This document shows, in pieces, positions 36,972 through 44,355 of a stretch of DNA of 64,000 nucleotides (within the stretch, counting starts at the first letter, position 1; the number at the start of each line of letters is the position of its first letter). The notes below the pieces were generated by a model. It saw only the letters and a list, made by a program, of their open reading frames with translations, had not been told where the DNA came from and did not search any database. Position numbers and translations under genes: made by a program. The DNA is taken from assembly GCF_001855555.1 (NCBI RefSeq), contig NZ_MKCT01000017.1:248001-312000 (forward strand), given 5' to 3'. The stretch is from Chromobacterium sphagni. Its GTDB lineage: Bacteria > Pseudomonadota > Gammaproteobacteria > Burkholderiales > Chromobacteriaceae.

Positions 36972-37961
36972 ATGCAAAAACGCACACTGGGCCGCAACGG
37001 CCCGCAAGTTGCCGCGCTGGGTCTGGGCTGCATGGGCATGAGCGCTTTCTACGGCCCGCACGACGACGCCGAATCGCTGGCCACGCTGGATGCGGCGCTG
37101 GACCTGGGCGTCAATTTGTTGGATACCGCCGACATGTACGGCCCCTACACCAATGAAGAACTGTTGGCCAAAGTGCTGGCGCGCCGCCGCGGCGAAGTGG
37201 TGCTGGCAACCAAGTTCGGCATCGTGATGGACCCGGCCGATCCGGCGCGGCGGGGCGTCAACGGCCGTCCCGACTATGTGCGCTCCAGCTGCGAAGGCAG
37301 TCTGCGGCGGCTGGGCGTGGAGCATATCGACCTCTACTACCTGCACCGGGTCGATGCGGCGGTGCCGATCGAGGAGACCGTGGGCGCGATGGCCGAACTG
37401 GTGCGCCAAGGCAAGGTGCGCTACCTGGGCCTGTCCGAGGCGTCGGCGGCCACGCTGCGCCGCGCGGCGGCGGTGCATCCGATCCACGCGCTGCAAAGCG
37501 AATATTCGCTGTGGACGCGTGATCCGGAAGACGGCGTGTTGGCGGCCTGCCGCGAACTGGGCACCAGCCTGGTGGCCTACAGCCCGCTGGGCCGCGGCTT
37601 CCTCACCGGCGCGATCAAGAGCCCGGACGATTTCGCGCCGGACGACTTCCGCCGCGGCAATCCGCGTTTCCAGGGCGAAAATTTCCAGCGCAATCTGCAA
37701 CTGGTCGAACGGGTGAAGGAGTTGGCGGCGGCCAAGGGCTGCAGCCCGGCGCAACTGGCGCTGGCCTGGGTGCTGGCGCAGGGCGAGGATATCGTCGCCA
37801 TCCCCGGCGCGCGCAAGCAGGCCAATCTGCACGACAACCTGGGCGCGCTGAATGTCGTGTTGAGCCAGGAGGAATCCGCCAGGCTGGCGGCGCTGTTCGC
37901 CGGCGGCCAGGTCAGCGGCCTGCGCTACGCGGCCGAGGCGATGCCCTTGCTCAACCGTTAA
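36972..37961 (+). CDS. Aldo/keto reductase
   Basis: 329 residues. The (beta/alpha)8 AKR has [14 protein letters not shown] near 20 and the catalytic tetrad region [18 protein letters not shown] (Asp and Tyr near 55-60), with Lys in VVLATKFGI and His in YYLHRVD. It reduces carbonyls using NADPH; members of this group act on methylglyoxal or quinones. ATG 36972 follows AGGAG. It is paired with a divergent LysR gene, an arrangement common for stress-induced AKRs. Confidence 0.9.
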   Translation: MQKRTLGRNGPQVAALGLGCMGMSAFYGPHDDAESLATLDAALDLGVNLLDTADMYGPYTNEELLAKVLARRRGEVVLATKFGIVMDPADPARRGVNGRPDYVRSSCEGSLRRLGVEHIDLYYLHRVDAAVPIEETVGAMAELVRQGKVRYLGLSEASAATLRRAAAVHPIHALQSEYSLWTRDPEDGVLAACRELGTSLVAYSPLGRGFLTGAIKSPDDFAPDDFRRGNPRFQGENFQRNLQLVERVKELAAAKGCSPAQLALAWVLAQGEDIVAIPGARKQANLHDNLGALNVVLSQEESARLAALFAGGQVSGLRYAAEAMPLLNR

Positions 37962-38030
37962 GCCAGGCGCGCGTTGGCGGTTCCGCCTGAGCGCAAGCGG
38001 GTGCTCCGGCTTGCCAGCGGCTGGCGGCGC

Positions 38031-38405
38031 TCAGCGGCCCGGCAGCCTGGGCAACTCGTGCATGGGGATGGCGCGCGGCTTGCCGGTGGCGGGGTCGAAG
38101 CGCGGCAGCGGCTGGTAGCGGTCCCACGGCGCGCGCGGCGTCTGGCCCGGCAGCGCCGGGGATTGCACTTTGTCCAGCCGCTGCAGCATTTCCTGTTGTT
38201 GGCGCGGGGAGAGCGCGGCCGGGCTGTCTAGATTGGGCAACGGCATGGCTGGTTTGGTTTGCAGCGGCTTGGCCGGGGCCTCCATGCTGATGCGGGGCGC
38301 GGCCGCCGGTTTGGCCGGCAGCGCGAAATCGTAGGAGGGCAGGGGTTTGGCTGCCAGCTGCGCGCTGCAAAGCGCCAGCGGCAGCAGGAAAAGGCGAAGG
38401 CGCAT
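38031..38405 (-). CDS. Small secreted Pro-rich protein
   Basis: 124 residues with a signal peptide (MRLRLFLLPLALCSAQLAA). The mature part is rich in Pro, Ala and Leu (KPLPSYDFALPAKPAAAPRI; LPLPRFDPATGKPRAIP-like end) with a short polar helix (SPRQQQEMLQRLDKV). No family is recognised. The start at 38405 follows AGGAA; the longer frame to 38543 is not preferred. It is probably periplasmic or surface-associated. Function unknown. Confidence 0.65.
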   Translation of the reverse strand: MRLRLFLLPLALCSAQLAAKPLPSYDFALPAKPAAAPRISMEAPAKPLQTKPAMPLPNLDSPAALSPRQQQEMLQRLDKVQSPALPGQTPRAPWDRYQPLPRFDPATGKPRAIPMHELPRLPGR

Positions 38406-38774
38406 ATCGGTTCCTGCTATGCCGGTCCGCCTGTGGACGGCCGGATGTTGGTTCTTGGGGGAAACGCTGGCTGGCGCGGCGAGCGGATCGCTCCGCGTGG
38501 CTGGCATGGATGCTGGCGCGGATGGAACATTGCGCGCAAACATCTGAAGGAAGTGGATATTTTATCCAATATGCGGGGGGAAGGGCAAGAAGACTGGCCG
38601 CAAGCGGCGTTGCGGCGATGCCACGGCGCATGGTTTTTCATGCGCAAGGCATCGCCGACGTCATGCACAGCGGTGGCTATCTGCTATGGTGTCTGCGTTT
38701 CGCGGGCCGACAATCCCGTCGGCGCGGCGATTGAGGCTGTCTGAGCGGGCGCCGTTTCATTCCATCCGACTTCC
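38406..38774. other. Gene-free stretch before diguanylate cyclase
   Basis: No convincing gene. Only a 6-bp hairpin (gccgac/gtcggc, 38706-38723) was seen. The region must contain the promoters of the flanking divergent genes. Confidence 0.5.
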
Positions 38775-39974
38775 ATGTCAAATCAAACCATACAAAGCAT
38801 ACAAAGCATTCTGGATTTCAAGGCAACTTTGCTCAGCACCACCGGCTACACGGCGATGCTGACCGGGGTGGTGGCGCTGTTCTGGTTTTACAACCGCAAG
38901 GAGCGCGCGCTGCTCACGCTGGGAATCGGCGGAGCCATTGCCGCGGGCGGAACCCTGCTGGCGTACCTGCCGCCATTGCTGGCGCCCTGGCCGATGCTGG
39001 TGTTGGATACCTTGCTGCTGCTGCTGTTCCATCCGCTGGCGCTGATCGCCACGCAACAGATGTTTGGCCGGCCTTGCAGCTGGCCTTTCACGGCCTTGTC
39101 GGTGGCGGTGGTGATGCTGGCCTTCGTCTACTGGGGGGGAATGGATGGCTATGGCCGCCGGGTGATGGTCACTTCGGGCGCGCATCTGCTGTACTGGATC
39201 ATGGTCATCCGGCTGTTGTGGCGGCAGCGGCGCCAGGCCACGCCCGCCGGCCACAGGCTGGCCTTGGGGTTGGCGGCGGCGATCACGGCGATTGCCGCTT
39301 GCCGCTGGAGCGTGGCCTGGTATGCCGGGGACCCGGGTTTTGGCCAACGTTGCGCGATGTTCAATCTCTTCACTTCGCTGGGCCTGTTCTGGACCACCTT
39401 CTGCTTCAGCCTCAGCATGCTGTTCATCAGTTATGAGCGGCTGCTGCTGCAGGTCAAGCTGCAGGCGCAGCAAGACGGCCTGACCCGGTTGTACAACCAC
39501 CGCACCTTCCATGAAAAGGCCGAAGGCCTGTTTATGCGCGCGCATGCCAGGCGGGAGCCATTGGCGCTGCTGCTGATCGATCTGGATCATTTCAAGCGCA
39601 TCAACGATTGCCACGGCCATCAGGCCGGCGACGAGGTGCTGCGCCAACTGGCCGATTGCCTGCGCGGCGAGACCCGCCACGGCGATCTGCTGGGCCGGCA
39701 TGGCGGCGAGGAATTCGTGGCGCTGCTGCCGCAGACCGCGCGTATCGAGGCCTACAATATGGCCGACCGCTTGCGGCGCGCCATCGCCAATCTCAAGCCG
39801 GTGGTGGGCGCCTGCCCGCTGTCGATCAGTGCCAGCATAGGCGTGGCCAGCCTGCGCGCCGACGAGCACGCCAACCTGGCCAGCCTGTTCCTGGAGGCGG
39901 ACGTGCTGCTCTACCAGGCCAAGCACAAGGGGCGCAACCGCGTCGAAATGGAACGCGAAGCGGCGGCGGGCTAG
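38775..39974 (+). CDS. Membrane-bound diguanylate cyclase
   Basis: 399 residues. The N-terminal half (about 20-220) has six to seven membrane helices forming a sensor of unknown type. The C-terminal GGDEF domain (about 240-395) has the LTRLYNHRTF start, LLIDLDHFKRINDCHGHQAGD and the active-site motif GGEEF (about 312-316), which supports catalysis. It makes cyclic di-GMP, promoting sessile behaviour. There is no clear inhibitory RxxD site before GGEEF (LLGRHGGEEF). Its stop overlaps the convergent DinB gene by 4 nt. Confidence 0.88.
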   Translation: MSNQTIQSIQSILDFKATLLSTTGYTAMLTGVVALFWFYNRKERALLTLGIGGAIAAGGTLLAYLPPLLAPWPMLVLDTLLLLLFHPLALIATQQMFGRPCSWPFTALSVAVVMLAFVYWGGMDGYGRRVMVTSGAHLLYWIMVIRLLWRQRRQATPAGHRLALGLAAAITAIAACRWSVAWYAGDPGFGQRCAMFNLFTSLGLFWTTFCFSLSMLFISYERLLLQVKLQAQQDGLTRLYNHRTFHEKAEGLFMRAHARREPLALLLIDLDHFKRINDCHGHQAGDEVLRQLADCLRGETRHGDLLGRHGGEEFVALLPQTARIEAYNMADRLRRAIANLKPVVGACPLSISASIGVASLRADEHANLASLFLEADVLLYQAKHKGRNRVEMEREAAAG

Positions 39975-40495
39975 CCTGCGCGCGCGGTTTCGGCCTCGAG
40001 GTGGGCATCGCGCAGGTAGACCGGCAGGTCGGTCGCCGGCGGCGCGGCCGGCACCTGGTACAGCAGGTCGGCGACGAAGCCGCGGTGGTAGTTCTTGTGG
40101 TTGACGATGTGCAACAGGATATCGCCACGGCGCATGCTGCCGCGGCCGCCGTCGACAAAGGCGAAATCCACGACTTGGTCGTGGGCCGCCGCGTCCAGGC
40201 TGTCGGCATAGTTGACGTACCACTGGTCCAGTTGGCTCTGGTCCTGGCTCAGTTCGTCTAGGCCGGGGATGCGTTCGGTGCTGCGGCTGGCGTAGCCGTG
40301 CGGGCGCGCCAGCAGATGGCCCTGCCAGATGCGGTCCACCACCAGATTGTGGTTGAGCGTGCCGAGGATGCTGCCGAATAGGGTGGCGCGCGGTTTGAGC
40401 AGTTCGGTTTCCGGCAGCGATGACAGCGAGGCCAGCAGGCGCTGATTGGCCCAGGCGCTATAGCGGACCAGCATGCGTATATTGCGTAGCGGCAT
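39971..40495 (-). CDS. DinB-family protein
   Basis: 174 residues of a four-helix-bundle DinB/YfiT-like protein. The likely metal-binding His residues are in TLNHNLVVDRIWQGHL (about 47-62) and HIVNHKNYHRGF (about 130-141). Members use a divalent metal for thiol transfer or related reactions. It is tail-to-tail with the diguanylate cyclase gene. Substrate unknown. Confidence 0.85.
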   Translation of the reverse strand: MPLRNIRMLVRYSAWANQRLLASLSSLPETELLKPRATLFGSILGTLNHNLVVDRIWQGHLLARPHGYASRSTERIPGLDELSQDQSQLDQWYVNYADSLDAAAHDQVVDFAFVDGGRGSMRRGDILLHIVNHKNYHRGFVADLLYQVPAAPPATDLPVYLRDAHLEAETARAG

Positions 40496-40578
40496 GGCTC
40501 AGGGGGCTTCCGTGAATGACTGGTCAAGCATATAGACAAAGCTGGCCGCCATCAATTCCATCGGCATGGCGTGGCGCT

Positions 40579-41376
40579 TCAGCCTCCCAGCCGGTAGCGC
40601 GCCAGGATGCGCGGGTAGTCGCCGCTTTGGCGCAGTTGCCGCAGCGCCTGGTTGAAGCGGTCGCGCAGCGTCTTATCGCGGAAGGCTGCGGGAAAAGCGG
40701 TGTTCTGGGGAAAGATGTCGTAATACGTCACTGCCGCATCGGTGGGCAGGCTGCTGGCCAGCTTGTCGCGGAACCAGCTGAATACCGTGCGGTCGATGAT
40801 CAGCAGTTCCACCCGGTTGGCCCAGAACATCCGGCACTGGTTTTCCTGGCTGGCCGTCTCGTGATAGTTGTAGCGGAAGCGGCCGGACGGGTCGGGTTGG
40901 TAGATGGCCTGGAAGGTGGGGCCGAGATCGCGCCAGCCGTGTTGCCAGATGGCGAAGCTGTGTCCGCTCAGATCCAGCTGCGAGCGAATGTCCAGCCGCC
41001 GGTCCTGCTTGCCGATGGCGACATTGTGGTATTCGATGAAGTTGTCCGAGTAATACAGGCCCTTTTCGTCGGCGCCGTGTTCGTGCACCGCCGAGGCGAT
41101 GTCGGCCTGGCCGCCGGCAACGGCCAGCAGCAGCCGCGAGTTGGGGACGATCGCGGTCTTCATCGCATAGCCCAGCCGCTGCAGCGCCGCCCGCATTAGG
41201 TCCACCTCGATGCCGGTGTCGCCCAACTTGGCGTCATGAAAGGAAAAAGGCGGTCGGCCGGAGGAGAAAACCACGCGAAGCACGCGGTCTGATGCCTGCG
41301 CGTCTTGGCAGGCCAGCAGCCCGCTGAGCAAGATTGCCGGCCAACCGCGGGTGGTAGTGTGGGCGAGCGGTTTCAT
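40579..41376 (-). CDS. Periplasmic amino-acid-binding-like protein
   Basis: 265 residues with a signal peptide (MKPLAHTTTRGWPAILLSGLLACQDAQA). Family-3 extracellular solute-binding fold: RVVFSSGRPPFSFHDAKLGD at the start, GIEVDLMRAALQRLGY, then lobe two (YNYHETASQENQCRMFWANR split over 170-190). No permease or ATPase is adjacent. Its start overlaps the stop of the upstream binding protein (ATGA), so the two are coupled. They may act as sensors or feed a distant transporter. Confidence 0.8.
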   Translation of the reverse strand: MKPLAHTTTRGWPAILLSGLLACQDAQASDRVLRVVFSSGRPPFSFHDAKLGDTGIEVDLMRAALQRLGYAMKTAIVPNSRLLLAVAGGQADIASAVHEHGADEKGLYYSDNFIEYHNVAIGKQDRRLDIRSQLDLSGHSFAIWQHGWRDLGPTFQAIYQPDPSGRFRYNYHETASQENQCRMFWANRVELLIIDRTVFSWFRDKLASSLPTDAAVTYYDIFPQNTAFPAAFRDKTLRDRFNQALRQLRQSGDYPRILARYRLGG

Positions 41377-42143
41377 TGACTGGACGATGCGTCGCGCGAT
41401 TGCTGGACCAGTTGCTGGTAACGGCCGCTGCGATGCAGCGCGGCCAGGCCCTGGTTGAATTGCCGGATCAGCTGGCTGGCGTCGGGCCGGCGGCGGCTGA
41501 CGATCAGGTAAAGCGCGCTGATCTGCTGTCTGCCCACGCTGGCGATGACGAAGGGCGAGCGCTCACCGTACAACTGGCGGATGGTGAAAGAGGCGACGAA
41601 GTCGTTGCACGACACCATGTCCACTATATTGCTGTTCAGCATTTTCAGGCAGTTGTCCAGCGTGGGCGGGCGCTCCAGCCGCCACTGGTATTTGCGGGCG
41701 TCGGCGGCTATGTAAGCGGTGGTCCAGCCCAGCGGCAAGCATAGCCGCTTGCCCCGCCAGCGGCCTTTCGCCGCATCTTCGTCGCCTTGGCGGACAATGT
41801 AGGAAAAATGGTCCAGATGCAACGGGGTGGAAAACAGGAACTGCTTTTCGCGGTTGGCATCGCGGGCGTAGGGAAAGCTGGCGGCGAAGCGATTCTGTTC
41901 CGTTTCCGAATAGCCGCGTTTCCACGGCAGGAACGCTATCCTGGGCGCGGCCATTCCCGCCGCGAGGAAGGCTTCGCGCACGATGGCCGCGCTGATGCCG
42001 CCCTGCGGCAGTTTTTCGCTGGAGTAGGGCGGAAATTCGCCGCTCGCCAGCGTCAGCGCGCCGCCATTCGCTTCGGCAAGGCCGTAGCGGGCGGCGCAGC
42101 AGGCGAGCAGCGCGGCGCAGGCGATCTTCAGGGTGTTGCTCAT
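41373..42143 (-). CDS. Periplasmic amino-acid-binding-like protein
   Basis: 256 residues with a signal peptide (MSNTLKIACAALLACCAARYG). It has the same fold as the next gene (LTLASGEFPPYSSEKLPQGG; ISAAIVREAFLAAGMAAPRI; end FNQGLAALHRSGRYQQLVQQ). ATG 42143 gives a clean signal peptide; the frame extends to TTG 42194. First gene of a two-gene coupled pair with no transport subunits. Ligand unknown. Confidence 0.8.
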   Translation of the reverse strand: MSNTLKIACAALLACCAARYGLAEANGGALTLASGEFPPYSSEKLPQGGISAAIVREAFLAAGMAAPRIAFLPWKRGYSETEQNRFAASFPYARDANREKQFLFSTPLHLDHFSYIVRQGDEDAAKGRWRGKRLCLPLGWTTAYIAADARKYQWRLERPPTLDNCLKMLNSNIVDMVSCNDFVASFTIRQLYGERSPFVIASVGRQQISALYLIVSRRRPDASQLIRQFNQGLAALHRSGRYQQLVQQSRDASSSQ

Positions 42144-42207
42144 CCAGGCGGGCCCAAGTCGGTGTGTCTTGATTATCGACCAAGCCCGAGGCAAGGCAAG
42201 CCTGCGG

Positions 42208-42834
42208 CTAGCCGGTGTTTGGCGCGGGTTTCCGGCTCCTGGCCGGTTTGCGCGGCGCGATGGCCGGCTCGCCTTTCTTGATATGGCCCAGCCGGCGGCG
42301 GATGTTGTCGCTGTCTAGCCAGATGTCCTCGCCCTTCAGGATGTGGTCCAGCTCCTCGTCGGTGAGGAAGGGGCGGCAGATGTGGCGCATCACCTTTTCA
42401 AACCATTTGCCGCTGGCCAATACCTGCGCCTGCTGCTCGTTGCCCTTGCCTATCAGCGCGGACGAGTAGTTGTGGAACATCAGCTGGCAGGTGTCGTGCA
42501 CGATCAGCTCGTCGCCGGCCAGGAAGATCAGCGCGCCCATGGAATAGGCGCGCGCTTCCAGGATAGTGACGACGTGGGCTTGGCTGGCGGTCATGTTGTT
42601 GATGATCTGCAGGCCGGTGTCGAAGTTGCCGCCCGGCGTGTTCAGGTGCAGGAACACGATGTCGGTGGCGCTGGCGGTGCGCAGCGTGTACAGCAGGTCG
42701 GTGTAGTGGATGGCCGCGCCTATCTCGTCGGACAGGTAGAACGATATCTGCCGCACCGTGCCTTGGCTTTCGTATTGCCGGTACAGCGGGACCGGCTTGT
42801 CGTCATCATCCGCGTCGGGGTTGTGGCGAGGCAT
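42208..42834 (-). CDS. ClpP/S14-like serine protease homologue
   Basis: 208 residues. The crotonase-like ClpP fold shows the oxyanion region LHLNTPGGNFDTGLQIINN (about 65-83), the nucleophile Ser in EARAYSMGALIF (about 98) and the His in CQLMFHNYSS (about 121). The N-terminus is Asp-rich (DADDDDKP) and the C-terminus has a basic Lys/Arg tail. It lacks a Clp ATPase partner nearby and differs from housekeeping ClpP, so it is an orphan S14 member of unknown target. ATG 42834 follows GAGGAG. Confidence 0.8.
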   Translation of the reverse strand: MPRHNPDADDDDKPVPLYRQYESQGTVRQISFYLSDEIGAAIHYTDLLYTLRTASATDIVFLHLNTPGGNFDTGLQIINNMTASQAHVVTILEARAYSMGALIFLAGDELIVHDTCQLMFHNYSSALIGKGNEQQAQVLASGKWFEKVMRHICRPFLTDEELDHILKGEDIWLDSDNIRRRLGHIKKGEPAIAPRKPARSRKPAPNTG

Positions 42835-42920
42835 GGGGACTCCTCGTTGTTGCGCTGGCCATTCCAATGTAGCTCTGGAGTGGGGGGCTTGCCTTGGTTT
42901 GGCCCAAGTCGAGCGGTTGA

Positions 42921-43166
42921 GGAATCCGCTGCGCGGATGATGATTTGGATGGCGGGGCTGCCCGCCGGGCAGGTCGGGGAGCTGTCTCGCCAGCTCCCCG
43001 ACACCCCTAGGCGACCCCGACAGCGCGGCGAAACCCCGCCTCCAAAGCCATTCCCAAGGCGCCGCCCAACTCGCGGGGCGCTACCGTCGCCCCGCTCAAA
43101 CAAAGGGCGGCTTAAAACCTTGGGAATGGCTTTGGAGGCGGCTTGCGCTGATGGGGAAGGGCGAGT
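42921..43166 (+). repeat. Structured composite repeat, copy 1
   Basis: A ~246-nt non-coding element in two modules. Module A (42921-43035) has three hairpins: 42924-42938 (atccgc/gcggat), a GGCGGG/CCCGCC stem near 42950-42967, and a 12-bp stem (42973-42984 with 42991-43002, 6-nt loop), then a CCCTAGG segment. Module S (43036-43141) is one long nested hairpin: 24-bp arms (43036-43059 with 43118-43141), a 7-bp stem (43061-43067/43105-43111) and an 8-bp tip stem (43073-43080/43088-43095) with loop CTACCGT. Copy 2 matches it in reverse orientation. Family not recognised. Confidence 0.85.
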
Positions 43167-43307
43167 CGGCCCGGTTTCACGCGATTGGAAGTGGGTACGT
43201 CATATGGGTCTCAACGCAAATTCAAGGGGCAAAGCCAGGTCAGGCTATGGATAGCGGAATGTCCGGAAAGGCCGGGCTTCCGCCCGACAAGAGGTAGAGC
43301 GTGAGCA

Positions 43308-43556
43308 ACGCGCCCCTTCCCCTTTCAGCACGTGCCGGCAAAAAAGCGCTGGGCAAGGTTTTAAGCCGCCGCTTGTTCGACGCCGCGCGACGGTAGCGCG
43401 CGGCTAGTTTCGGCGGCTCCTTGCCCAGCGGTTTTTTGTCGGGGTTTCGCGGGCTGCAGGGGCGGCCTGGGGTCGTGAGGGGGCTGGCCGCTCAGCCCCC
43501 TCACCTGCCCGCCGGGCGGAACCGGCATCTAAATCATTATCCGCGAAGCGGATCCC
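43308..43556 (-). repeat. Structured composite repeat, copy 2 (inverted)
   Basis: Reverse-orientation copy of the element at 42921-43166. The 12-bp hairpin lies at 43475-43486/43493-43504. The nested S module has stems 43347-43358/43419-43430, 43364-43370/43412-43418 and 43382-43389/43397-43404, with loop ACGGTAG on the plus strand (CTACCGT on its own strand). Sequence differs from copy 1 in most stems, yet pairing is kept. It lies just before the AT-rich DUF2971 gene. Confidence 0.85.
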
Positions 43557-43638
43557 TGCTGGTTGATAATGAATTTTATCTATCCTATTTTTAATAAGTA
43601 GCTTTGCTGTGGGTGAGGTTTTTACAAGGGATAATAAA

Positions 43639-44268
43639 GTGCGAGTTTATCATTTTTTAAATGAGAATTATGGATTGGATGATTTGAGAGGTCGTAGGCT
43701 AAAAATATCTAGGTTAATGGATCTCAATGATCCGTTCGAGTTTTTGGGCGTTGAATTGTCGGGTAGGGAAAGGCGAGATGCAGTGCTGAAAGTAAAGGCG
43801 CAGCTTTCGGAAAATCATGGTTTGCTTTGTTTTTGTAAGAGCTGGAAAAGTCCTTTGATGTGGGGGCATTATGCCGATAAGCATCAGGGGCTGTGTCTTG
43901 GGTTCGATATTGGAGATGATGTTATTAAAGGAGTGGATTATGTTAGATCTAGACTTCCTTGGTCAGAGGGCTTGAGCCAGGATTTTGTTCAAAAGCTATT
44001 GTTTTTTAAGTTTTCACAATGGAAGTATGAGGAAGAGTACAGATTGTATTGCAAGCTGAATGAAAAGGATGGTGATTTTTATTTTGCTAAATTTTCGAGT
44101 GAGATGAAGTTGGCTCAAGTGATCGTGGGTGCGAATTCGAATGTGAGTCGATCTCAGGTTGTAGAAGCGCTCGGGGATTTATCTGGTGATGTGGAAGTAT
44201 TTAAGGCGCGTGCTGCTTTTAAGTCGTTCAGGATCGTAAGAAATAGGAACGAATCTTCATGGGTTTGA
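43639..44268 (+). CDS. DUF2971-family protein
   Basis: 209 residues. Family marks: YHFLNENYGLDDLRGRRLKI at the start, SRLMDLNDPFEF (about 27-38), LCFCKSWKSPLMWGHYADKH (about 69-88) then QGLCLGFDI, and FSQWKYEEEYRLY near 140. The role of DUF2971 proteins is unknown. The gene is strikingly AT-rich in codon use (many Lys AAA, Phe TTT, Leu TTG) compared with all neighbours, a sign of transfer. GTG 43639 has AAGGG about 9 nt upstream; GTG 43609 is an alternative without a site. A terminator follows. Confidence 0.8.
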   Translation: MRVYHFLNENYGLDDLRGRRLKISRLMDLNDPFEFLGVELSGRERRDAVLKVKAQLSENHGLLCFCKSWKSPLMWGHYADKHQGLCLGFDIGDDVIKGVDYVRSRLPWSEGLSQDFVQKLLFFKFSQWKYEEEYRLYCKLNEKDGDFYFAKFSSEMKLAQVIVGANSNVSRSQVVEALGDLSGDVEVFKARAAFKSFRIVRNRNESSWV

Positions 44269-44307
44269 TTTGTACGATAGCCAGGGAGATGACTGAATGG
44301 AAATGAA

Positions 44308-44337
44308 ATGGCCAACTTTTTTGAAGTTGGCCATTTA
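44308..44337 (+). terminator. Terminator of DUF2971 gene
   Basis: An 11-bp perfect stem (44308-44318 with 44324-44334) with a 5-nt T-rich loop and TTT after it. It lies between the DUF2971 gene and the convergent mfd gene. Confidence 0.85.
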
Positions 44338-44355
44338 TCAAGGAGTTGAGCGCGC

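Noticed and set aside
42343-43254. Long open frame across the repeat patch and the clpP-like gene
   Set aside because: It is antisense to the clpP-like gene and then runs through hairpin repeats; low-complexity Arg/Pro sequence without domain or ribosome site.
43200-43300. Repeat patch as an integron attC array
   Set aside because: attC sites have GTTRRRY/RYYYAAC ends and flank cassettes in one direction; none are seen, and the two copies are in opposite orientation without an integrase gene.
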